From assembly GCF_963678635.1 (NCBI RefSeq), contig NC_087062.1, forward strand, positions 19,083,789 to 19,147,788: a DNA stretch of 64,000 nt. The letters run 5' to 3'. This document shows, piece after piece, positions 54,871 to 64,000 of the stretch. Position numbers and translations under genes: made by a program. Each line of letters starts with the position of its first letter. Position 1 is the stretch's first letter. The notes below the pieces were generated by a model, which saw nothing but the letters and a program-made list of their open reading frames with translations, searched no databases and had not been told where the DNA came from. This stretch comes from Symsagittifera roscoffensis. Lineage: Eukaryota > Xenacoelomorpha > Acoela > Convolutidae.

Positions 54871-57059
54871 CACATCCTACCAATTTATAGAAGAAAGATT
54901 TAAGTTTGTCTCAAAAGCACAAATATTTCAATTTAGTAATGATGCATTAATCCTGTCGCCATACATCGTTAGAACACAGCGTTAGCATAGTTAGGACAAA
55001 AAGATTTTGGCAGCCATGACAAAAAAAATTAGAGAATTGTCGGAAGCGATTCGTTGGTATACAGAAGTTTTTCAAAAGCGATCCATAGGAAAAACTAACT
55101 TTTGGAAGTAAGAACATAAATGTCGAAAAACAAGATAAGGAATTCGACCCCTATGCAAAGTCTTAATTTTTGGATTTTCTAATGCGCAAATTTTTTTCTA
55201 AAGAGTGCAAATTTTCTCAAGGGTTTTAGTTTTCAAGCTTGTGGTTTACAAGCAGAGAGGCTCACTCTCCTGATTAAGGGTAACTCATCTCAATTAGAAC
55301 CATCGCGAACCAGTTTTTCATGCCTAGATTTATTGAGATTATGAGATTAAGTAAGAAATAATTAGACAAGGTTTTGGCGTTGATTTGAAGCACAGAACAA
55401 AGCTCTCCGATCGAAAGTTGACGGCAGGACTTAAACTTCAAACCAGCCAAACATATTCCGCCAATTCCCAAATTTAAAAATCAGAATGGAAATTTTTTAT
55501 GACTACGTAGAACTGATTTGTTCAGTTTGGCCTTGATCACGCAGAAAACTCAAAATTTAGGCCTTTACCAAGAAAATTATGAATTTTTCGCAAACAAAAA
55601 TGACTGATAGCACAAAAGATTAATTGAATCCCGTACAGTTATCTGATGCTTAGGAATCGTGTTGATTTCTGACATTGCAATGTCTTCAGAACGGTGAAAG
55701 ACTTTCAAACTTGGTATGAAGGAAAGTAGCTTGAAGTGAAACTAAGAACACATGGCCCATTGCATTTAAACAGTAACGAGATCAAAAAACTAGCATCAAT
55801 ATGAATCTATCAGCAACCTATAACAAAAAAAAACGTTAAAGATTTGAATTGCAAACCAGTGGTAGCCGAGAGTACTAGTCAGGTATTTTAGCGATCAAGT
55901 TTGGTCAAAATAAGAACCAAAAAACGTAACACGACTTATTTATGCGTGGCGACTTATGCCGCACAATAAAATCAATCCAAATAGAATTGAGGCCAGCTAA
56001 TCGGTCATATTAATTTTGTACGACTCAAATATTTACACTTGGTCTTCAATATGTCCAAAATGTCTAGTTTTTCAATATTTTCGTGTCCCAACTCTTATCC
56101 GATATAGATTAAGGCGCAGTCGGAACATTCAGTCTGATGAACGAGCAGTCTTGTTTCTTTCAGTCATTTTCGGCAGTCCAAAGATCAGTTTTTACCAAAT
56201 AAATTTTATGTACAATTGAAGATATCGACTCCCTGAAAACAAATTTTAATAAATGATTTACTTTCGATCAGATTTTGCGAAGTGTTACTAGTTCGAAAAA
56301 TGCCAGTTTGGCTATTCTCTGGAATATTTTATGCGCGCACTCTTCATAAAAAACATTGCTTCCAATATATATCATCGATGAGAAATTTAGACTTTGTCCA
56401 TAAATGTTAATTTGTTGGAATTTATTTCATAAAATATTTATGATTGAAGAGACTTTTTCAAATCATTTTCTCACAAACTGAAAGAGATCATACCGCTTGT
56501 GCAATAGCACATTCATTTAAATCAACAAACTAGCGCTAAACACAACCCCTGCAGGATTTTTTTCAGGCTCATTGCATGATTTTTTTTTCTTTTTCCACTC
56601 AAGGAATTAGGATAGAACAGGAAAACACAACAAAAACTGCTAGACACTTTGAATGAATCTCTTGAAACACAATAACATGCAACATATAAACAAACATTTA
56701 AGAACACACTACAAACTTTTTATGCCTTACGCTCACTCCCTCGCCTTGAAACTATACAACCCCTTCAAAAAAACCAAAACAAAACCAGGATAGGCGGTTA
56801 CTGTGCAAGTAACGCATAATGTTCCGACCACAGTCTTAAAAAAATACAAAAAGTTTTCTCGAATTGGTGACATTTTTTTCTGCATGTTGTGATAAAAATA
56901 GTTTGAACTCAAAAATAGAATTTAGGCATATTTGAAAGTAATAGTAAAATAGATCAACTGCAAAACACTTTTTGAAGAGAATTGACAAGAAGAATGAAAA
57001 AAAAAAGAAAAAAAAATTTCAAACACTTTTTAAAAACTTTTTGCTGAAATGTTTTGAAT

Positions 57060-57390
57060 TTTCAAGTTTTTGATTGCCAAAATTGCGCTAAAAACTCTAA
57101 AAACTACCTTTGCTTGCGCAAAATTAAAATTTCACGGCTAAAATTAGGCCTAAATAAGCTATTGAAATTACTAACTACCTTTTTAATTAGCTCGAAAATA
57201 GACCAAAAATCAGAAATTTCAACGTTTTTATTGTCTTTCGAATCGCGATAGAAAGGGATTTTATATGATATAACACTCAACTCTGTCCGATTATTATTTG
57301 TGGTAGCTGATTTTGCGTGGAAAACAAAAAGGAAAAAAACATAAACACATCCAAATACAAAGTTCCTCCCCATTTTCATTGGTCGAAAAA
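57060..57390 (-). repeat. GAGAAATGTCGTATTAAAGC-family repeat, inverted copy
   Basis: Read on the minus strand it starts GGGGAGGAACTTTGTATTTG, then CGCAAAATCAGCTACCAC, GAGTTGAGTGTTATATCATA and TCGCGATTCGAAAGACAA, the same order as 29805-30060. An open frame across it begins with a signal-peptide-like string, but that is the repeat itself. Confidence 0.6.
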
Positions 57391-57412
57391 AAAACATAAC
57401 AATTTTTAAAGA

Positions 57413-57690
57413 TTAGATTAACCACGCAAACGAATCACAGAAAAGACTCATATGCAAACTATTTGTTAAAGAAACTAAAATATCTTCAGCCCACATGTCG
57501 TTGTCCAACTCCTTCTCAGCCTGTAACCTCAAAACAACTTCTTGTTCGATCAATTCAGCAACTCCCGACTTCTTTGGACCCCCGACTTCTTTGGTTTTTT
57601 TGTTGAAAAGTAACCTTGAGAGTTGTTTTTCTAACCCCTTCATGATATTGAAATCAGACCATCTAACTCACTAGATGAAAACATCACTCG
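57413..57690 (-). pseudogene. Fragment of an unrecognised protein, copy 1
   Basis: The minus strand encodes AELIEQEVVLRLQAEKELDN then DMWAEDI, which aligns with AELVEEVVLRLQAEREVNID then MWA at 63503-63718. The DNA around both is homologous too (GCCTGTAACCTCAAAACAAC, ACCACGCAAACRAATC). Here the upstream part is frame-broken and the acceptor-like TTTCCAG of copy 2 reads TTTCTGG, so this copy is probably dead. Confidence 0.5.
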
Positions 57691-58259
57691 AGAATTATTC
57701 CCAGAAACAAGTGCAAGTACGAACAAACCCAAAAACTAAAGCTTTTGTAGGATCGGTAATCCTAACATTTTTTCGGCAAACTCTCATTTCGATTGAAAAA
57801 TTTACTTTGAGTTTTGAATGCAGAATAGTGAAGGTTAATGATTAGTACATAGCTTGGAATTCAATAATATATACGATAAGTAGAGAAATACACAAAGTGT
57901 TTAGTCCAAATTGAGTTCAAATCTTTAAAAAATTTGTCCTTCCTTTGGTGAAAAAAATAAAACGGTACCGATAGTGATACCCGCCGACAAATGGAGACTG
58001 AGGAAACTAACTTTTTTAAACTCATAGTTCGGATGCTAAAGATAATTCGATGAGGGCATGCAAAATTCGGATCCCTATGACCCCCCTGGGGCAAGTTATA
58101 ACGATTACTGGAAGTTGACATTGACTGAAAAGTCTTTTTTGTTGTTAAAAATAGGTAGCATTCTAAGGACGAGCTCCTATTTAATGGAATTGAATTCTTG
58201 GTAAGGATACTAGTGTGAAAAAAAATATTGATTTTCAATGATACGAAACAGCAACAAGG

Positions 58260-60780
58260 AACCGGTAGCGTTAAGTTTTGCAGTTTTTTATGTAAATAAC
58301 CATGAAGTTTGCCGAACAAGTTTATCTTGCGACAACTAATTTTTCCAATTTTTTGATGCTGACTGAAAAGTGTATAATGGAGGCAAAAAACCACAGTGTT
58401 TCAGTGACGAGCTGTCAATCTACAAAACTGAAATCCTTCTTCTGTTTTAAAACCACTTACAAACTTTTCATGAGTTTCAAATAACTACTTTACTTATTTA
58501 TTTAGAATAACTACTTGGCGTTGTTCATGCGCTTTTGTTCAGATAATTCTTTTAGCTAGCAGGGTCTAAGAGTTCAAAAAATAAAACAGAAACGTGAAAA
58601 GGGACATTAGTAGACAAAAACGATTTAAAAAATGGAAGTTTTCATATTAGAATCCACTGTAAAGTATGGTTTCCCGTTATAATAACTTACGTTTTTGGAG
58701 GTTTGATTACTCTTGTTACTAAGTTGTTGGGGAACGATTGTTGAAAAAACCTATAATTCATCAATAAAACATCAGAACAATCTTAACAGGCATCAAGTAA
58801 TCAGTATCACTCAAAAAGATAACAAAACAAATAAAGAAAACGGCACCTTTGAGTAATTTTTTTTTCAGGATGCCAAAAAAATACAAAAAATTACATTTTC
58901 TCCAAATAAATTTTTTTTTAGCTAACAGCGTCTAGGAAGCGTCAAAAAGGTGAAAAAGTTTAATAAACAAATTTAAAAAACGGAAATTTTTACATCGGAG
59001 TCCACAGTAAAATATAGTTTCCCGTTATAGTAACATTCGTTTCTGAAAGTTTCATTCTTCTCGCTACTAAGCTGTTGAAGAAAAACTGTGGAAAAAAGCC
59101 TAAAAATGACATGTAGACATAATACTTGGAAAGCATCGCCAGCACATCGAATTATACCCAAAAGATTATGATTTGAGATCGAACTACAGTTCACAGGTTG
59201 CTGAGCCCAGTAAGTTATCGCTATCTTGCAAGCACTCATTTAGCAAGTTGCAGTATACGTGTGATTTAAAACCGCAATCGATTTTTTTTGTGCATGATCA
59301 CTACCAGATAAGCCATAACGCCATTTCGTTATCGATAATTTTGAGTCTTATACACACACAAAACCGTGCCAGAGAAGCGCCAAGCAAAAATGTGGAAATT
59401 TGTTAAGAAAAACAATTATGAAACGTTTCAAAAAAAAATTTTTCGAGGCGACTAATTTTTTCAGAATTTTTTGATATTGATTAAAAATTGTGCATTGGTG
59501 ATAAAAAAATTTTCAGCGTTTGACGAGCTGCTTTTCCATGGAATCAAAATCCTTGTAGTGAAACTAATGCTACTATCTGATTAATAATATTGTTTATCAC
59601 AGATACAAAACAGTGACAAGCAGTTTGTAAGGAAAATAAAGAGATAGTTTGCCAATCAATTTTATTTTGCAGTCACACATTTTTCAACTCCTTTGACACT
59701 GACTGAGAAGTTAGAATGGTAGCAAAAAACACGCAATATTTCAGAGTGGTGAGCTGCTATTTTACAGAATTTGAGTCCTTCTTCTGTTTTGGAACCAGGA
59801 ACAAACTTTCCATAAATTCATTTCAAAGAACTATTTGATGTTTTCCAGGATTTATATCAATTTTTCTCTAGGTTATAAAATTCTAGACTTTTTCGCCCAC
59901 CCTATGCCATAATTGTGTATCTGCTGATTTTCATCGATAAAAGGTCGGAACAATAGTAACATGCAACAAATAATTAGTATTTTAGAAGAAAAGTAACAGT
60001 TAAAAAAAACGGTTCCTTTGAAAAAAATTTTTTTTCAGGATGACACTAAAAAAGCTACAATTGTACACGTTTTCTCCAGTTAGTTCTTTTTAGCTAGCAG
60101 GGCCAAAGAGTCCAGAATAAACCGGAAAACCTTTAGTAGACAAAAACGTTTCAAACACTGGAATCTTTTATATCAGAGTCTGCAGTAAAATATGGCTCAC
60201 CTTTGTACAAACATACGTTGTGGAAGGTTTAATACTTCTTGTTATTAAGCTGCTGAGGGTCTTATGTGGAAAAATGTAAAATTAGCAATTAGAAAAACAG
60301 TACTTGAACAGAATCGCGAGAAAATCGAATTTTACCCGAAAGTTTATTATTTGAGGTTGAACTATAGCTCACTCAATCTTGAACCCAATCAGCTATCGCT
60401 ATCTTGCAAGCGCTCATTTTGCAAGTTGTAGTGATTTAAAACCGTGTGATTTAATTATTTTTGGTCATAATGAGTACCAGATACGCCAAAACGCTATTAT
60501 CTTAAAAATAAAATTCATTCTCATACATAATAAACAGTGCCAGTGAAACTGTAGCTAAGAATTAATTCGTTTTTTAAGAAAATTAATTGTCAGATTTTTT
60601 GAACAGTGTTCTTCTGCGGTCACTAATTGACATTGAGTGAAAGTATACGACGGTAGTTTAAAAAAGTGACGAGCTGCTTTTCCACAGAATCGAAATCCTT
60701 TTACTGTTTTAGAAGCAATAACAAACCTGCAACAAGTTTGTTTCAAATGTCTACTCGATGTTGGTCTGCGTTGTATCAGT
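58260..60780 (+). repeat. Mosaic tandem array, larger period about 1.17 kb
   Basis: Three kinds of block alternate. Block A (TTAGCTAGCAGGGTCTAAGA, GTAGACAAAAACG, ATATGGTTTCCCGTTATA) is at 58553, 58919 and 60093. Block B (CTGACTGAAAAGT, GACGAGCTG, AAATCCTTCTTCTGTTTT) is at 58300, 59440, 59655 and 60590. Block C (ATCTTGCAAGC.CTCATTT, TGATTTAAAACCG) is at 59225 and 60403. The order A-C-B repeats from 58919 to 60093, a step of about 1.17 kb. Short open frames in it are by-products. Confidence 0.7.
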
Positions 60781-60928
60781 ATATGTTAAGGTTATATCAG
60801 TCTCGACAGCTTATAATTTCTGCCCTGTGTCTGTAGAATGTCATAGATAAAACATCAGAACAGGCAAAAAAACATTCGCTCAATTTGATTTTTGGGAAGG
60901 GTCGGTACATAGGCGGGTGCATAAGAAG

Positions 60929-61038
60929 ACCAGGGTCGACCGATATATAAGTCGAACAGAGTCGAATCATAGGTCGAACAGGGTCAACTCATGAACCGAA
61001 TAAGGTCGAGTCATGGGTGACATGGGGTAAACTTGAGT
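60929..61038 (+). repeat. 22-bp minisatellite, five units
   Basis: Units of the type GTCGAACAGGGTCAACTCAT plus two bases begin at 60929, 60951, 60973, 60995 and 61017; the middle units are the most alike and the outer ones diverge. Confidence 0.7.
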
Positions 61039-61584
61039 CTACTTGATACTTGCACAAAGTGGTTCAGGACAATCTACTTTTTTATAGTCAGCCCTACTTA
61101 GATTAGTATGGGTAAAATGGTATATGATAGAATGGAATGGGGTTGATTGTCATTGAACCGAATTATAATCCTATTGATTACAGGAAAGCTGGCGTATTAT
61201 ATAAAAAATTATGGCTGTGGTTGTGCAGGAAATATCATTATTTATTAATTTGAGTTCCTTTATTCCGTCAAAAATCTTATTGGCGTTTTCTACATGAAGC
61301 CAGTAATTTTAGTTTTTTAAATATTGATATACTGCGCGTAATCTCGACAGATCTTTGGCAATACTCATTAAATATACAAGTTTTGTCTTTTGAAATTGCG
61401 AGCTGCCAGATAAGAGCCAGATGTTTTCCCTTTTTGAGTTAAACTTGAAGAGGTACATGCTCAATAAACGTAACGATGACAACAATTGTATTAAAAATGT
61501 AAGACTTAATTTGTTTCTTTCTTCTCCTTTTTCCCAATTCATTCAGGAAACAATAAAATTTCATTTAAAAACTGTATAAAAATG

Positions 61585-61600
61585 GCAACCAAAAAAGGTA
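61585..61600 (+). CDS. Possible short first exon (Met-Ala-Thr-Lys-Lys)
   Basis: After TGTATAAAA the sequence reads ATGGCAACCAAAAAAG|GTATGT, a start codon in good context with a consensus-like donor. It is too short to test and no following exon was found. Confidence 0.15.
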
Positions 61601-61709
61601 TGTAGTTCAAATCATTATTGCGCAAAAACTGATACTTAAAATGATGATTAATTCAGTTTTCAGCAGGGCTGCCTTTGCGTCACCCCAATCATGACAATTA
61701 AGGTTCATC

Positions 61710-62216
61710 CAGGGGCGGATCTAAGATTTTCTCGAGAGGGGACAGGGCGGATTTTCAAAAAAAAATTGAAATTTTTGTCGACCTTTTTTTTCGGTCGAGC
61801 AAATTGATTTTCTGAGCTCTCCCAAATCACTAGAAATAGAAAGACCTCATTTTGAATAAAAACTGTGCGCCACGGACAAATGTTTGAAAAAACAGGCCAA
61901 AAAAGGCGTTTTTATGCACTTTTTGAAAAATTTGGATCCCCTTCAATCCCCCCTCAAAATTTGTATACTTTGGCGCCAAAGGCGCTGTTAGAAAAATTGT
62001 CGGGTCAGTCAGCCAAAAACGGATACCTCAAAATAGTAAGAAGGAATGGTTTTTGGGTCGGCAGGGGGTCAAATTCCTGAGGCACTATTGTTATACCTTA
62101 CGCTCACTCCCTCGCCTTGAAACTATACAACCCTCTCAGAATAAAAAAAAAAAAGTCCGTCCTCCCTTTTGAAAATCCGCCCCATCCCCCTCGAGAAAAT
62201 CCTAGATCCGCCCTTG
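61710..62216 (-). mobile_element. hAT-type short element with a second partial end
   Basis: The left end CAGGGGCGGATCTAAGATTT then TCTCGAG is a good terminal repeat. The inside to about 62090 is the inverted form of 34905-35281 (GGCGCCAAAGGCGC, GGGTCGGCAGGGGGTCAAAT). From 62145 to 62216 another copy of the same end stands in inverse direction (TCGAGAAAATCCTAGATCCG then CCC), so the whole has inverted ends although it is a composite. A CTTACGCTCACTCCCTCGCC repeat lies between at 62098. No target duplication is seen. Confidence 0.65.
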
Positions 62217-62233
62217 AAGCTTGGTATGGTTTT

Positions 62234-62560
62234 TTGTTCCGTCTTTCGAAGAGTACGGATTATTTATACAAAGGGGTAGTTTTCTTTGTTCAGTCAATTT
62301 TCGGCAATCGAAATAATAGTTTATAAATAATAATCCATTTTCTGGACTAATTCAGGCGCGCGCTAATTAGGCAAAAACATCGCTTACAGTTCATATCAGC
62401 GATGATAATTTTAGAACTGGTCTACCTAAATGCTATTTTTTTTTGGAATTTATCACAGAAAGAACTTATAATTGAATAGATTTTTTTAAAATCATTTTCT
62501 CACTAATTGAAGGAGAAAATAACGCTTGCGCAATAGCCCATTTAAGTAAATCAACTAGTT
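62234..62560 (+). repeat. GTTCCG(A/T)C-type element, related to 43882-44592
   Basis: GTTCCGTCTTTCGAAGAGTA, TTCAGTCAATTTTCGGCAAT and CGAAATAATAG match the right end of 43882-44592 read on its minus strand. The remainder (TCATTTTCTCACTAATTGAA, CGCTTGCGCAATAGC) matches 56460-56510. Confidence 0.55.
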
Positions 62561-62749
62561 AGTGTTGCTTATAACCTTTGCAGGGTTTATCTCAGCCTCT
62601 TTTCTGGATTTTTTCTTTTCAACGCGAAGAATTAAGATATAACACAGCAAAACAGTTTAAATGAACCTCACGAAACGCAAACAACTGCGCCCAAATAAAC
62701 CGAAATGCAACAATTAAACAAAAATTTCAAAACCCACCACAGATTTATT

Positions 62750-63330
62750 GTTCCGACTTTCGTCACGAAACTAATGGAACATTTATGCTCCGGGTTTTTT
62801 TGTTCCGACTTTTGTAACGAAAGTAACGGAATATTTGTGCTCGGGGTGTTTTTTTTCTTCAGACAAGTTTCGACTTTTTAACTAGCCAGTTTTGACTGAT
62901 TTTTTTAAAATTCTTTTGTCTTGAGCTTAAATTCGAAAAAATATTTTACCTGCATTCATTTTTGTACAATTATGGGGATTTAAAGAGTGCCATTTTGGCC
63001 AATTTTTGTGACATTTAACACGCGATATAAATTGCGCTATTGGCGCGGAAGCGGAGATTAGCTCCGTTTTAGAAATTGTTCCAAATTGGTTGGAGAAAGC
63101 TTATTTCCCATAATTTATTTGTTACTAGGAGAGAATTATATCACTTTGTGCTTTCCATAGCGTGTGGGCGAATGATTTTCACAGAAAAACTCAATTTACA
63201 AAAAAAAAACTTTGCTTACAATTTCTTACGTTTAATTTTTTTATGTTATTACTGCTCCATAGAGTTTAAAAGGCAGTCAGAACTTGTTATAACTTAGGCT
63301 CACTCTCTCGCCTTGAAATAATACGAGCAG
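62750..63330 (+). repeat. GTTCCGAC-family unit, one full copy plus a partial
   Basis: A truncated start at 62750 (GTTCCGACTTTCGTCACGAA to TGCTCCGGG) is followed at 62802 by a complete unit: TTCTTCAGACAAGTTTCGAC, GGGGATTTAAAGAGTGCCAT, CATAGCGTGTGGGCG, TTACTGCTCCATAGA. It ends with GAGCAGTCTTGTC. Same family as the tandem array at 32221-33430. Confidence 0.7.
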
Positions 63331-63502
63331 TCTTGTCTTAACTTACGCTCACTCTCTCGCCTTGAAACAATACAACCCCTTCATAATAAAAAAAACCAAA
63401 ACAAAAAAAACTTTACACATTTCAAAGGGTAGATGAACCACGCAAACAAATCCTCGAAAAAACTCAAATGCAAACCTCTCGATAATAACAACTAAAAATG
63501 TT

Positions 63503-63701
63503 TTAAGCCCACATATCGATGTTCACTTCCCTCTCAGCCTGTAACCTCAAAACAACTTCTTCCACCAATTCAGCAAGATCCAGACCACCTTTCACTGGAC
63601 AAAAGGTAACATCAACATTAGTTGTCTTTTTTCTGACTCCTTCACGATACTGAAATAAGATCAATTCACCCGCTCGATAGAAAAACCCCATGTGAACCAT
63701 T
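63503..63701 (-). CDS. Terminal exon of an unrecognised protein, copy 2
   Basis: On the minus strand, after a good acceptor (acttgtttccag), the frame reads MVHMGFFYRAGELILFQYRE, then VTFCPVKGGLDLAELVEEVV and LRLQAEREVNIDMWA, ending in TAA at 63503-63505. The text looks like folded protein and is shared in part with the broken copy at 57413-57690. Preceding exons would lie to the right, beyond the window. I do not recognise the family. The surrounding 0.6 kb is duplicated with it. Confidence 0.45.
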
Positions 63702-64000
63702 CCTGGAAACAAGTGCAAAAACGAACAAACCTAAAAACTAAACCCTCCGTAGGATTGGTGACCCTTACACTTTTTCGCCAACGGTTTCGACGAGAGTTTT
63801 ACCTTGAGAAATGCATGCAGTATGAAAGTTAGTAATGAGTATTACGTCGCTAGAGAATCACTAACAAAAACGATAAATTGAGAAGTACACAAACTGTCAA
63901 AATCAAAATAAGTTATTTTCTTGAAAAATTAGACCTTCCTCTGGTGAAAAATTTAAAAGGGTACCGATAGTGATAAACCCTCAAATGGAAAATAAGAAAG

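Larger units (their letters stand above)
53726..57410. other. Stretch with repeats only
   Basis: Holds a hAT-type short element (54511-54870), a relative of the 43882-44592 element (about 55930-56290), a CTCACTCCCTCGCCTTGAAA repeat (56727-56770) and an inverted GAGAAATGTCGTATTAAAGC-family copy (57060-57390). No supported gene. Confidence 0.4.

Noticed and set aside
57104-57397. Minus-strand ORF opening with a signal-peptide-like string (MKMGRNFVFGCVYVFFLFVF)
   Set aside because: The DNA is a copy of a dispersed repeat (also at 29805-30060 and 22622-22860), where the frame is not kept; the hydrophobic run comes from a T-rich stretch.
61309-61542. 77-codon minus-strand ORF
   Set aside because: It has an ATG and no internal repeats, but no motif, splice context or second copy to support it.

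Overview
The window is nuclear DNA of a multicellular animal, most likely an invertebrate. It is AT-rich, and its genes have introns of up to several kilobases with pyrimidine-rich acceptors and GTRAGT-type donors. Two genes match animal families well: folliculin (FLCN) and aftiphilin (AFTPH). The species cannot be named from the sequence. Most of the window is repeats: hAT transposons and their short derivatives, a dead LINE, tRNA-derived fragments, foldback elements, a 168-bp satellite and several AT-rich dispersed families.

Left third, all on the + strand: the 3' half of FLCN (exons 464-832 and 3047-3889; the 5' part lies outside the window), then a ten-exon AFTPH gene from 7563 to 26330. 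The AFTPH model is held together by matching splice phases and by conserved blocks (SLGVD, FDWGTSGL, LDFF, LPKLQFMLSRVLMFP). Intron 4 of AFTPH holds a two-exon gene on the opposite strand for a predicted secreted six-cysteine protein (157 aa) that I cannot assign to a family.

Middle: a possible signal-peptide exon (28528-28640), then a two-exon RING/B-box/coiled-coil gene with a MATH-like C-terminus (28723-34758). Its intron carries a 535-bp tandem repeat. A non-LTR retrotransposon relic (ORF1, endonuclease and RT pieces, minus strand) lies at 37122-39493, and a regular 168-bp satellite at about 41952-42830.

Right third: a 3.6-kb segment is present twice (45020-48680 and 50141-53725). Each copy has an intact two-exon dual-specificity-phosphatase-like gene on the minus strand, with a dead hAT transposon inside its intron. 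In both copies the phosphatase signature reads NC instead of HC, and about 35 extra residues with a CxxC precede it. From 53.7 kb to the end there are mostly repeats: a ~1.17-kb mosaic tandem array, a 22-bp minisatellite, hAT-type short elements, and two related minus-strand fragments of an unrecognised protein. FLCN (lysosome/Rag GTPase signalling) and AFTPH (clathrin/AP-1 traffic) both act in endomembrane biology, but nothing in the sequence shows that their adjacency is functional.
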